Source: Pseudonocardia oceani
GTDB taxonomy: Bacteria > Actinomycetota > Actinomycetes > Mycobacteriales > Pseudonocardiaceae
NCBI RefSeq assembly: GCF_019263585.2
Contig: NZ_JADQDF010000001.1
Coordinates: 6,597,556 to 6,661,555, forward strand
Reading direction: 5' to 3'
Length of the DNA stretch: 64,000 nucleotides
Within the stretch, counting starts at the first letter, position 1. Each line of letters opens with the position of its first letter. The notes beneath the pieces are model-generated. The model did not search any database, was not told where the DNA came from, and saw only the letters and a program-made list of their open reading frames with translations. Below, piece by piece: positions 53,540 through 63,281 of this stretch. The position numbers and the translations under genes were made by a program.

Positions 53540-54283
53540 TCAGCGGGTCGTCGCGATCCCGCCGTCGACGGGCAGGACCACCCCGGTGACCCACGCCCCG
53601 GCGCGCGAGGACAGGTAGACCGCGGCGCCCGCCATGTCCTCGGCCCGGCCGATGCGGCCCAGCGGGGACGAGGCGGCGATCGCCTCGCCCTCGACGTCCA
53701 GCACCGCGGCCAGCATCTTCGTCGGGAACGGGCCGGGCGCGATCGCGTTCACCGTGATCCGGCGGGGCCCGAGCTGCGCGGCGAGCACCCGCGTGAGCTG
53801 GTGGACGCCGGCCTTGCTCGCGCTGTAGCTGTAGTTCTCGAACGACGGCACGCGCAGCCCGTCGATGCTCCCGACGTTGATCACGCGCGCCGGGTCGTCG
53901 TCGGTGGCCGCGGCCTCCAGCAGCGGCTGGAACGCGCGAGTCAGGAAGAACGGCGCCTTGAGGTTGAGGTCGAGGACCTTGTCCCACCCCGACGCCGGGA
54001 ACTCCGCCATCGGCGCGCCCCACGTGGCGCCGGCGTTGTTGACCAGGACGTGCACGCCCGCGGGCTCCCGCTCGCCGAGCTCGCCGGCGAGCCGGACGCA
54101 CTCCTCCTCGCGGGACAGGTCGGCGGTGATGGCGACCATCCCCTCGACGGGCTCGACCCGCCGCGAGGTGACGTAGACGCGCGCCCCGGCGTCGAGCAGG
54201 CCGCGGGCGATCATCGCGCCGATGCCTCGGCCGCCGCCGGTGACGACGGCGACCTTGCCGGTGAGGTCGAACAGGTCGGTCAC
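53540..54283 (-). CDS. SDR family oxidoreductase
   Basis: A 247-residue classical SDR. It has TGGGRGIGAMIARGL, the arginine-containing SRR after strand two (suggesting NADP), NNAGATWG, NVGSIDG for the catalytic serine and YSASKAG for Tyr/Lys, then PGPFPTKM and a final GVVLPVDGG. It starts at GTG 54283, preceded by AGGAGG. This group (gluconate or acyl reductase-like) cannot be narrowed further. It is divergent from the AAA ATPase gene. Confidence 0.93.
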   Translation of the reverse strand: MTDLFDLTGKVAVVTGGGRGIGAMIARGLLDAGARVYVTSRRVEPVEGMVAITADLSREEECVRLAGELGEREPAGVHVLVNNAGATWGAPMAEFPASGWDKVLDLNLKAPFFLTRAFQPLLEAAATDDDPARVINVGSIDGLRVPSFENYSYSASKAGVHQLTRVLAAQLGPRRITVNAIAPGPFPTKMLAAVLDVEGEAIAASSPLGRIGRAEDMAGAAVYLSSRAGAWVTGVVLPVDGGIATTR

Positions 54284-54370
54284 GGATCCTCCTCGTCGAC
54301 GCCGGGGGCCCGGCGGTGTGACGCCCATCCTGCCCGCCCGCGGACCTCTCGGACGACGCCTGCGGATGCG

Positions 54371-55294
54371 ATGCTGGCGGACGTGACCACCGCACCCACC
54401 CGCCGCGACGACATCGCCCGGGGCGTCGTCGGCCGTCGCCGCGAGCTCGACCTCGTGCTCGCGGCCGTGTCCGCCGGCCGCGACATCATGCTCGAGGGCC
54501 CGCCCGGCACGTCGAAGTCGACGATGCTGCGCGCCATCACCGCCAACTGGGGCGTGCCGTTCGTGCTGGTCGAGGGCAACGCCGAGCTGACACCTGCGAG
54601 GCTCGTCGGCCACCACAACCCCGCCCGGGTGCTGCGCGAGGACTACTCCCCCGACAACTTCGTCCCCGGTCCGCTCGTCGAGGCCATGCAGGCCGGCGGG
54701 TTCCTCTACATCGAGGAGCTCAACCGCGCCCCCGAGGACACACTCAACGTCCTGCTCGCCGCCATGGCCGAGCGCGAGGTGTCCGTCCCCCGCGTCGGGC
54801 TGATCACCGCCCTGCCCACCTTCCGCGTGCTGGCGTCGATGAACCCCTTCGACGACGTCGGCACCGCACGCATCTCCGACTCCGTCTACGACCGCTGGTG
54901 CCGCCTCGCGATCGGCTACCAGGACGCCGCCGAGGAGTCCGACATCGTGCGCGCCCGCACCGGCACGGCCGACGAGCAGCTCGTCGCCGACGCCGTCGCG
55001 CTCACCCGGGCCACCCGCTCGCACCGCGACCTGCGCCGCGGCTCCTCGGTGCGCGGCGCGATCGACCTCGCCGCGATCGCCGTCGAGCTGGAGGCGATGG
55101 GCAGCCACGACGGCGACCGCCCCCGCCGCGTCCTCGACGCCGCCCTGCTCGCGCTCTCGGCGCGGATCGGCGTCGACGAGGCGGCCGACACCACCCCGGA
55201 GGCGGTGATCACCGAGATCTGGGAGAACCATTTTTTCTCGCGCCCCGGCGGGCCGCGCCGGGTCCCCACCAGCTCGACGTCGACAACGCCGTAG
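54371..55294 (+). CDS. MoxR/ChlI-like AAA ATPase (zero-frame product)
   Basis: A 307-residue AAA ATPase from ATG 54371 (GTG 54383 is an alternative). It has EGPPGTSKST as Walker A, GFLYIEELNRAPEDTLNVLLAAMAER as Walker B with the MoxR/chelatase-type glutamates, and LASMNPFDDVGTARISDSVYDRW as sensor 1 and arginine finger. This is the ATPase half of a MoxR-VWA or chelatase ChlI/ChlD-like machine. After IWENHFF at 55237 the zero frame runs on only 19 codons (SRPGGPRRV...) to a TAG. The -1 frame instead continues into the VWA domain. The slip site and hairpin at that point suggest both a short ATPase and a long ATPase-VWA protein are made. Confidence 0.88.
   Translation: MLADVTTAPTRRDDIARGVVGRRRELDLVLAAVSAGRDIMLEGPPGTSKSTMLRAITANWGVPFVLVEGNAELTPARLVGHHNPARVLREDYSPDNFVPGPLVEAMQAGGFLYIEELNRAPEDTLNVLLAAMAEREVSVPRVGLITALPTFRVLASMNPFDDVGTARISDSVYDRWCRLAIGYQDAAEESDIVRARTGTADEQLVADAVALTRATRSHRDLRRGSSVRGAIDLAAIAVELEAMGSHDGDRPRRVLDAALLALSARIGVDEAADTTPEAVITEIWENHFFSRPGGPRRVPTSSTSTTP
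55231..55262 (+). promoter_or_regulatory. Candidate programmed -1 ribosomal frameshift signal
   Basis: T TTT TTC (55231-55237) is a textbook X XXY YYZ slippery heptamer and is in the correct phase with the AAA reading frame (CAT TTT TTC). Six bases downstream a hairpin with a perfect seven-base GC stem follows, CCCGGCG (55244-55250) and CGCCGGG (55256-55262), with loop GGCCG. A GGGAG lies five bases upstream of the heptamer and could act as a stimulatory Shine-Dalgarno. A -1 slip enters the VWA frame at CTC 55237. Confidence 0.65.
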
Positions 55295-56247
55295 AGCTGC
55301 CCGCGGCGCGCCCGCTCGCCCCGCTGCGCCGCCGTCCCAAGCAGCTCACCACCGCACCCGACCTGTTCCGCGACGGGCCGGGCGCCCCGGTTGTGGTCGA
55401 CCTCGACCCCGCCGGGCGGGACGGCGACGTCGCCGACCTGCCCGCGGGCGGGCAGGGGGTGCAGCTCACCCGGCAGACCGCGACGCAGCGCGACGTCGCC
55501 GAGCTGCTGGAGGACCGCGTCCCCGACCCCGAGATCGCCGCGATGGCGCAGCGGATCGCGCGCCGACTGGCGGTCCGGCGCCGCCCCCGCGACCCCCGCG
55601 CCGAGCGCGGCAGCGGGCGGCTGGCGAGCGTCCCCTACCGGTACCGCTCCGACGACATCGACCTCGACCGCACCCTCGACGTCCTCGCCGAGCGGCCCGT
55701 CCCCGAGGACACCGACATCGTCGTCCGGGAGCGGATGCGGTCGCGCCGCTCGGTGGTGCTCGTCGTCGACGTCTCCGGGTCGATGCGCGGGGAGAAGGTC
55801 CGGATGGCGGCCGCGACCGTCGCCGCGCTGTCGACCGACCTGCGCGACGACCAGCTCGCCGTCGTCGCCTTCTGGTCCGACGCCGCGCTGCTCGCGCCCC
55901 TCACCGCGCCCGTCCCGCCCGCCCGGCTGCTCGACGCGCTGCTGCGCATCCCCGCCCGCGGCCTGACCAACGTGCACTTCGCGCTCACCGTCGCCCACGC
56001 CGAGCTGGCCCGCTCCGCCGCCCGCCGGCGCACGACCGTGCTGCTCACCGACGCCGTGCACAACGCAGGCCCCGACCCCCGGGAGCTGGCCCGGCGCTTC
56101 CCGGAGCTGCACGTCCTGCTGCAGACCGACGGCGAGCACGACCGCGAACTCGGCGCCGACCTCGCCCGGCTCGGGCACGGCCGCCTCGCCGCGGTGCACA
56201 CCCACCGCGACGTGGCGCCCGCGCTCAACCGGTTGCTGCCGGGGTGA
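55237..56247 (+). CDS. VWA domain part of an ATPase-VWA protein, reached by -1 frameshift
   Basis: From 55237 this frame reads LAPRRAAPGPHQLDV, a Pro/Arg-rich linker, then a basic region (PYRYRSDDIDLDRTLDVL) and a von Willebrand A domain with the MIDAS motif DVSGS (VVDVSGSMRGEKVRMAA), LTNVHFALTVAH and LLTDAVHNAGPDPREL. About 336 residues would be added to the 289 of the ATPase, giving some 625, the layout of chelatase ChlD subunits (AAA, linker, VWA). No good independent start lies near the front of this frame; the first usable codons are well inside (GTG 55394). The 3' end overlaps the convergent MFS gene by 23 bases. If the frame change is an assembly error, this is one continuous gene. Confidence 0.82.
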   Translation, partial: LAPRRAAPGPHQLDVDNAVELPAARPLAPLRRRPKQLTTAPDLFRDGPGAPVVVDLDPAGRDGDVADLPAGGQGVQLTRQTATQRDVAELLEDRVPDPEIAAMAQRIARRLAVRRRPRDPRAERGSGRLASVPYRYRSDDIDLDRTLDVLAERPVPEDTDIVVRERMRSRRSVVLVVDVSGSMRGEKVRMAAATVAALSTDLRDDQLAVVAFWSDAALLAPLTAPVPPARLLDALLRIPARGLTNVHFALTVAHAELARSAARRRTTVLLTDAVHNAGPDPRELARRFPELHVLLQTDGEHDRELGADLARLGHGRLAAVHTHRDVAPALNRLLPG

Positions 56248-57637
56248 CCGGGGCCGCCGACCCGTCCGCCGCCGCCCGCGCGTAGCGCTCCGACAGGTCG
56301 CGGTACTGCCGCGTCCGCAGCGCCGCCAGCGTCACGGCCAGCCCGACCAGGCCCGTCAGCACGAACACCAGCGCGAGGCCGCGGTCGGGGCCGGTGCCGA
56401 ACCAGCCGCCGATGAGGTCGACGCCCGCGCCCGTCGTCATGAACGGGATGAACACGAACTGCGCGACCGGGCTGATGAGGAACGCCGTCAGCGGCGACGC
56501 GGCCTGCTCGACGCTCTGTGCGAACCCGAACACCCGGCCCTGGCGCTCGAAGGGCACGACCTTCTGCAGCACCGTCTGCTCGGAGGCCTCGATCCACGGG
56601 ATCAGGCTCATGTAGAGGTACATGCCGATCGCGAACAGGACCACCGAGCGGTGCAGCGTGAACGTCGTCGCGATCACCCACAGGCCGACGTTCGCGAGCA
56701 GCAGCGACCGCAGCGGGTTCGGCCCGAGCCCGCGCCGCGCGATCACCAGGCCGCCGAGGATGAAGCCGGTGGACAGCACCCCGAACAGCAGCCCCCACGC
56801 CTGCACCGACATGAGGGAGAGGCCGTAGGCGTCGAGCAGCGCCATGTAGACGCCGCCGAGGAAGTTGTTGATCGTGCTGAACGCGATGAGCGCGACGAGC
56901 CCGGGCAGGGCGGTGACCACCAGCAGCGTGCCGCGCAGGTCGATGCGCCCGCCGTCGGACTCGTCGGCGGCGACGCGGTCGCCCGGGATCCGCAGGAACA
57001 GCAGGTGCACCGCCGACCCGGCGACGACGACGAGCGCCAGCACGAGCACGTGGAACATCCCCGACAGGCCCACGAGCAGGCCGCTGATCACCGACGTGAC
57101 CAGGAACGACACGCCCGACGCCGTGCCGACCAGCCCGTTGGCCCTGTCGCGGCGCTCGGCGGGGACCAGCAGCGTCACCGCCGTCGACATCGCGATCCCG
57201 CGCAGGTTGCCCACGATCACGCCGCTCATCACGAGCAGCACCAGGCCCCAGAGCAGCGGTGAGGTCGGGTCGGTGAGCGCGGCGTCGCCGACGGCCAGGT
57301 ACAGCGCGAACGCGGCGGTGTAGAGCACCAGCGACACGGCGTTCGACGCGATCATCACGGTGCGCTTGCGGTGGTGGTCGACGAGGCTGCCGAACCAGAT
57401 GCCCGACAGCGACGTCATCACCAGGAACAGCCCGGCGATGACGCCCGTGGCCACGACCGAGCGCGTCTGCAGGTAGACGAAGAAGGTGATCGCGAACCAC
57501 GCCGTGAAGTGGGTGACCGACACCAGCAGGGTGTCGGCCAGCAGGTGCCGGAAGACGCGGTCGGTGCCGGTGCCCGTGGTGTCGCCGGTGGTCGCGGTGC
57601 TCATGGTGGTGGGACGGTCCGCGGAGCCGGAACTCAT
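56225..57637 (-). CDS. MFS transporter
   Basis: A 470-residue transporter with about twelve helices and the MFS loop motif GSLVDHHRKRTVM between helices 2 and 3. Further segments are FRHLLADTLLVSVTHFTAWFAITFFVYL at the first helix and GFAQSVEQAASPLTAFL in the second half. It resembles the MDR-type efflux proteins of the DHA3 group. The substrate is unknown. ATG 57637 has GGAGGAGG nine bases upstream; a second ATG 11 codons in is an alternative. The stop overlaps the convergent VWA gene. Confidence 0.9.
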   Translation of the reverse strand: MSSGSADRPTTMSTATTGDTTGTGTDRVFRHLLADTLLVSVTHFTAWFAITFFVYLQTRSVVATGVIAGLFLVMTSLSGIWFGSLVDHHRKRTVMIASNAVSLVLYTAAFALYLAVGDAALTDPTSPLLWGLVLLVMSGVIVGNLRGIAMSTAVTLLVPAERRDRANGLVGTASGVSFLVTSVISGLLVGLSGMFHVLVLALVVVAGSAVHLLFLRIPGDRVAADESDGGRIDLRGTLLVVTALPGLVALIAFSTINNFLGGVYMALLDAYGLSLMSVQAWGLLFGVLSTGFILGGLVIARRGLGPNPLRSLLLANVGLWVIATTFTLHRSVVLFAIGMYLYMSLIPWIEASEQTVLQKVVPFERQGRVFGFAQSVEQAASPLTAFLISPVAQFVFIPFMTTGAGVDLIGGWFGTGPDRGLALVFVLTGLVGLAVTLAALRTRQYRDLSERYARAAADGSAAPVTPAATG

Positions 57638-57655
57638 CTGTGGTGCCTCCTCCCG

Positions 57656-57701
57656 GTCGTCGTGCTCTCGTCGTCCTCGTCGTCGTCCTCGTCGTCGTCC
57701 C
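57656..57701. repeat. GTC/CTC trinucleotide-rich tract
   Basis: A run of GTC units with interspersed CTC (imperfect GTCGTCCTC triplets) just upstream of the MFS start. The rest of the 287-base gap to 57925 has only the hairpin at 57811. Confidence 0.6.
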
Positions 57702-57810
57702 GGACGCGGGGTGCCCCGACCCCACCCTCACCCTCGGGGGCCGGCACGTGGTGGTGCGTCGTGCGCGGTGCACGGATCACCTGTGCGACGTGCGGGGCTG
57801 CATCGTGATC

Positions 57811-57827
57811 GGGAGAGTCGAACTCCC
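57811..57827 (-). other. tRNA T-arm-like hairpin, no complete tRNA
   Basis: On the minus strand GGGAG-TTCGACT-CTCCC has a five-base stem and a seven-base loop exactly like a tRNA T-arm. The flanking sequence does not supply a matching acceptor stem or anticodon arm. It may be a tRNA 3' remnant, such as an old integration site, or chance. Confidence 0.3.
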
Positions 57828-57924
57828 TGCGCTGCCCTCTGCGCGCCCAGGTGGGCCGGATGAGCCGCCGGCCCGCGGCGTGTGCCCGCTCCCCCGCGGG
57901 CTACCTGCTCCCGCGTCCGGTCGT

Positions 57925-58389
57925 TCAGTCGAGCAGGTCGACCTCCCAGTTGGCCCGCTGGATGCGGACGTCGAGCTCGCGGACGTCGCGGGCGACGCGG
58001 TCGGCCCGCGACCGCAGCTCGGCCACCGGCAGCGCCGCGAGCCGGCGCAGCTCGGAGCGCAGCTGGCGGTGGCCGTGCCCCGCACCCGACGCCGCGTCGG
58101 CGGCGTCGCCCAGCAGCCCGTGGCGCAGGCGCAGGACGTCGCGGCGGGCGAGGGCGTCGGTCATCGTGCCGTCCTCGCCGAGGTCGGTGGCGGCGTTCGT
58201 GCGGTTGACGCGCCGGATCATCGACTGCAGCTCGTCGAGCGCCGCCTCGGCCTCGACCAGCAGCGCGGCGGCGTCCTCGGCGGGCTCCTCGCCCTCCTGG
58301 TAGCGCGCGCTCGCGGTGATCCGCGAGCGCATCTGCTCGACGCGGCGCCGCGCGTCGGCGCGCAGCGCGAGCCCCTCGGCCAGCTTCAC
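57925..58389 (-). CDS. DIP1984 family protein
   Basis: A 154-residue, almost fully helical protein of the DIP1984 family (MKLAEGLALRADARRRVEQMRSRI at the N-terminus, then AALDELQSMIRRVNRTNA, LARRDVLRLRHGLL and ending RANWEVDLLD). The family is named after a Corynebacterium diphtheriae protein. Structures show a helical assembly, and function is unknown. It is predicted to be cytoplasmic and lies 72 bases downstream of the Clp-like gene's stop on the same strand. Confidence 0.9.
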   Translation of the reverse strand: MKLAEGLALRADARRRVEQMRSRITASARYQEGEEPAEDAAALLVEAEAALDELQSMIRRVNRTNAATDLGEDGTMTDALARRDVLRLRHGLLGDAADAASGAGHGHRQLRSELRRLAALPVAELRSRADRVARDVRELDVRIQRANWEVDLLD

Positions 58390-58461
58390 GACGTCCCCCC
58401 TCCCCGGTGATCGGGATCGGTCGTCAGGATGCCAGCCGGGGCGCCCGCCGCGCGCGGGATT

Positions 58462-60414
<1,953 letters not shown>

Positions 60415-60517
60415 GTGCGGTACCCCCGATGTGCGGCCCCGCAGATCGGGACCTCCCTTCCATGGTGCCCGTCCGCGCGGCGGGGGGCCCGGTGCGGCGG
60501 TTCCGGGGCGCGAGAGC

Positions 60518-60919
60518 GTTCCGCGGAACGCGCTGCGGCGTCGGGTCGCGTTCCGCGGAACGATGCCGGACCGTCCGTGCCGGTGTCCGGTGGCGCAGGC
60601 GCGGGGACGGCGGTGCGGTGCGCCCGGAGTGCGCCCGGAGTGCGGCCGAGCGTTCCGCGGAACGCGGTGCGAGCGGTCGGAGGCGTCCCATCCGCGTTCC
60701 GCGGAACGCTGAGCGGCGCCGGCCGCGCGGCTTGAGGCCTGCGGGACGCAGCGGGACCGGCGGGCCGCGAACTGCGCACCTCCTGGTCGTCCGCGCATGC
60801 CGGGACGTACGCAGGTGGCCGAAGGCCGGCTCGCACACACCTCCCGCAGCTCGCACACACCTCCGGCCCTGTGTGCCAGCACCGCAGCCTGTGTGCGAGC
60901 CGCCCGCGTTCCGCGGAAC
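60518..60919. repeat. Cluster of five GTTCCGCGGAAC palindromes in a gene-poor stretch
   Basis: Exact copies at 60518, 60550, 60652, 60696 and 60908 (each 12 bases, most extended by flanking CG pairs). They lie within the 825-base stretch 60415-61239, which has no convincing gene. A short direct repeat (GTGCGCCCGGAGTGCGCCC, about 60618-60636) adds to the repetitive nature. The remaining five exact copies of the window are at 10426, 10459, 14449, 16611 and 18457. Confidence 0.9.
60829..60900. repeat. Direct and inverted repeat block, possible structured RNA
   Basis: GCTCGCACACACCTCC occurs at 60829 and again at 60849 (20-base period). The inverse TGTGTGCGAGC follows at 60890-60900, so the second copy can form an 11-base-pair stem with a 30-base loop. 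It lies between the palindromes at 60696 and 60908. No promoter or T-tract is evident. Confidence 0.55.
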
Positions 60920-61145
60920 GCGACCCGCGCCGCCGATGAAGCCGCCGCCGTTCGCGTCCACGACCGAGCCGGTGATGTGGCCGGCGCCCGCCGCGAGCCC
61001 GGCCGGCTTCCGCAGGCGCGCGACACGTTCGGTCTGCTCTCGCGGTGCACGACCACCTCGTCCCCGCGGTCGTGGAGCGCCTCCAGCGCATCGGTGACCG
61101 TCGCCCGTCGACCGCGACGATCCTCGAGTCGGTGAAGGGGAAGGT
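60900..61145 (-). pseudogene. Possible remnant of a small protein gene, frameshifted
   Basis: On the minus strand three short segments in different frames give a protein-like reading: FTDSRIVAVDG, then TVTDALEALHDRGDEVVVHRE, then RVARLRKPAGLAAGAGHITGSVV followed by DANGGGFIGG. The middle of this recalls Phd/YefM-like antitoxins (RGDEVVVHR, VARL), but I would not name it. The reading ends in RVPRNA, the translation of the palindrome at 60908. It could be a decayed gene into which the palindrome inserted. Confidence 0.25.
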
Positions 61146-61239
61146 CTGCGCACGATGAGCGACGTGCGGCCGTGACCACGACGGGGCCCTGACCATGGTG
61201 GGCCGCCCGCGATCGCGCCGGTGGTGAGAGGCTGACGGG

Positions 61240-62040
61240 GTGCACACGCGTCACGCCTTCGACGTCCGGCAGTCCGGCCGGGCCGACGGCCCGCTCCTGC
61301 TGCTCGCGCACGGCTTCGGCTGCGACCAGCACATGTGGCGCCTCGTCGCGCCGATCCTCGAACGCACGTGCCGGGTGGTGTCGTTCGACTTCATCGGTGC
61401 GGGCGGGTCCGACCCGACCCGTTGGGACCCCGACCGCTACTCCACCCTCGACGGGTACGCCGCCGACGTCGCGGAGATCTGCCGCGAGCTCGACCTGCGC
61501 GACGTCGTGCTCGTCGGCCACTCGGTCAGCGCCATGATCGGCGTGCTCACCGCCGCCCTCGTCCCCGACCGCATCGGCCGGCTCGTCCTGGTCGCCCCGT
61601 CCCCGCGCTACGTCGACGACGCCGACTACCGGGGCGGCTTCAGCCGCGAGGACATCGACGAGCTGCTCGACTCCCTGGCCAGCAACTACCTGGGGTGGTC
61701 GGCCACCATGGCCCCGGCCATCATGGGCAACCCCGACCGCCCCGAGCTCGGCCGGGAGCTGACCGACAGCTTCTGCCGGATGGACCCCGACATCGCCCGC
61801 GTCTTCGCCCGCACCACGTTCCTGTCCGACAACCGGGTCGACCTGGCCGGCGTCGCGGTGCCGACCCTCGTCCTGCAGAGCACCCACGACGTGATCGCCG
61901 CGCCGGAGGTCGGCGCCTACGTGCACGACCGCATCCCCGGCAGCACGCTCGTCCTCCTCGACGCGATCGGCCACTGCCCGCAGCTGTCGGCGCCCGAGCA
62001 GACCGCCGCGGCGGTCCTGGACTTCGTGCACGCCCGGTGA
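61240..62040 (+). CDS. rsbQ: RsbQ-like alpha/beta hydrolase
   Basis: A 266-residue hydrolase close to Bacillus subtilis RsbQ, the energy-stress co-regulator. It has LLAHGFGCDQHMWR, VVSFDFIGAGGSDPTRWDPDRYSTLDGYAADV, the nucleophile S95 in VGHSVSAM, APSPRYVDD.DYRGGF, D217 (STHDVIAAPEVG) and H245 (IGHCPQLSAPEQT). These positions nearly match the RsbQ triad as I recall it (S96, D219, H247). In Bacillus RsbQ is thought to supply a small hydrophobic ligand to the PAS domain of RsbP. The GTG of the RsbP-like gene overlaps its stop, so the two are coupled. Confidence 0.9.
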   Translation: MHTRHAFDVRQSGRADGPLLLLAHGFGCDQHMWRLVAPILERTCRVVSFDFIGAGGSDPTRWDPDRYSTLDGYAADVAEICRELDLRDVVLVGHSVSAMIGVLTAALVPDRIGRLVLVAPSPRYVDDADYRGGFSREDIDELLDSLASNYLGWSATMAPAIMGNPDRPELGRELTDSFCRMDPDIARVFARTTFLSDNRVDLAGVAVPTLVLQSTHDVIAAPEVGAYVHDRIPGSTLVLLDAIGHCPQLSAPEQTAAAVLDFVHAR

Positions 62041-63224
62041 GCTCCGCCGCGCCGGTCGACGGGCCCTCCGACGACGACCCGGCGGACCTGTACGACCGGG
62101 CCCCGTGCGGGCTGCTCTCCACCCGCATGGACGGCACGATCACCCGGGTCAACGCGACCCTGCTGGACCTGCTGGGGGGCCGCCGCGACGAGCTGGTGGG
62201 GCGCCGGTTCGTCGACCTGCTCGGTGTCGGCGACCGGATCTACCACGAGACCCACTTCGCCCCGCTGCTGAGCATGCAGGGCTCGGTGGGCGGGATCGCG
62301 GTGGAGCTGCGGGGCCGCAGCGGTCGCGTGCCGGTGCTGCTGAGCTCCGCGGTCACCCACGACGGGGCCGGTCGGCCGACCGGGATCCGCACCGCGGTCT
62401 TCGAGGCCGTCGGCCGCCGGGGGTACGAGCGGGAGCTGCTGCGCGCCCGCGAGGCCGCCGACCGCGAGCGCGACAGCGCCCGGCGGCTCGCGCGCGAGCT
62501 GCAGCGCTCCCTGTTGCCGCCGACGCTGCCCGTGGTCCCCGGCCTGGAGCTCGCCGCGCACTACCACCCCGGCTCCGACGACGAGGTCGGCGGCGACTTC
62601 TACGACGTGTTCCCGCTCGCCGGCGGGGGCTGGGCGTTCTTCCTCGGCGACGTCTGCGGCAAGGGCGCCGTCGCGGCGGCACTCACCTCGCTGACCCGCT
62701 ACGCCCTGCGCTCGGCCGCGGTGTACGACCCCGACCCCACCACGGTGTTGAACACCCTCAACACCGTCCTGCGCCAGGAGCGCCGGCCCGGCGTCCACGC
62801 GCTGTGCACCGCCGTCTTCGGCCGGGTCACCCCTTCCTCCGACGGCGCCCGCGTCGTCATGGGCACGGCCGGGCACCCCGCTCCGCTGGTGCTGTCCGGC
62901 GCCGGCGGCGCGCGGTACCTCGACGTCGCCGGCGGGCAGCTCCTGGGCGCCATCGACTCCCCCGCGGTCGCCGTCACGGAGACCGACCTCGCACCCGGCG
63001 ACACCCTCCTGCTCCACACCGACGGGCTCACCGAGGCCCGGACCGGCCCCGGCCCCGACGACCGCTACGAGGAGGAGCGTCTGCTCGCCCTGGCCGCCGG
63101 GCTCGGCCCGGTCTCCGCCGCGGCCGCGGTCACCACCGTCGCGCGGCTGCTCGCAGACCTCGGTGACGGCGTCGAGGACGACGTCGCGCTCCTCGCGCTG
63201 CGCGCCTCCCCGGGCCATCCATGA
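62037..63224 (+). CDS. rsbP: RsbP-like PAS - PP2C phosphatase
   Basis: A 395-residue protein from GTG 62037. An N-terminal PAS domain (about 20-130, YDRAPCGLLSTRMDGTITRVNATLLDLLG) leads into a coiled coil (about 130-165, RELLRAREAADRERDSARRL) and a SpoIIE/PP2C phosphatase domain (about 168-393). The last has ELQRSLLPPTLP, DDEVGGDFYDVF, GDVCGKGAVAAALTSL, GTAGHPAPL and LLHTDGLTEAR with the metal-binding aspartates, and EDDVALLALR at its end. This is the architecture of Bacillus RsbP, which dephosphorylates the anti-anti-sigma factor under energy stress. No anti-sigma or STAS gene is in the window, so the downstream partner is unknown. Confidence 0.9.
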   Translation: MSSAAPVDGPSDDDPADLYDRAPCGLLSTRMDGTITRVNATLLDLLGGRRDELVGRRFVDLLGVGDRIYHETHFAPLLSMQGSVGGIAVELRGRSGRVPVLLSSAVTHDGAGRPTGIRTAVFEAVGRRGYERELLRAREAADRERDSARRLARELQRSLLPPTLPVVPGLELAAHYHPGSDDEVGGDFYDVFPLAGGGWAFFLGDVCGKGAVAAALTSLTRYALRSAAVYDPDPTTVLNTLNTVLRQERRPGVHALCTAVFGRVTPSSDGARVVMGTAGHPAPLVLSGAGGARYLDVAGGQLLGAIDSPAVAVTETDLAPGDTLLLHTDGLTEARTGPGPDDRYEEERLLALAAGLGPVSAAAAVTTVARLLADLGDGVEDDVALLALRASPGHP

Positions 63225-63281
63225 GGCTGGGCTGATAGAGGTCGGGCCACCACCGTCGGTTTGCCCGAGCGGAGGACGACC

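Noticed and set aside
54898..55236. The VWA frame extended upstream through the ATPase gene
   Set aside because: Before the slip site that frame is Arg/Pro/His-rich nonsense opposite conserved ATPase motifs; the VWA frame becomes protein-like only after 55237.
57790..57880. A complete tRNA gene on the minus strand
   Set aside because: Only the T-arm fits; the expected acceptor and anticodon stems do not pair.
60429..61097. Open frames of 100-220 codons between the Clp-like gene and rsbQ
   Set aside because: They are Arg/Pro/Ala-rich, are threaded through by repeated palindrome translations (RVPRNA, FRGT, SAER), lack ribosome sites and have no recognisable domain.
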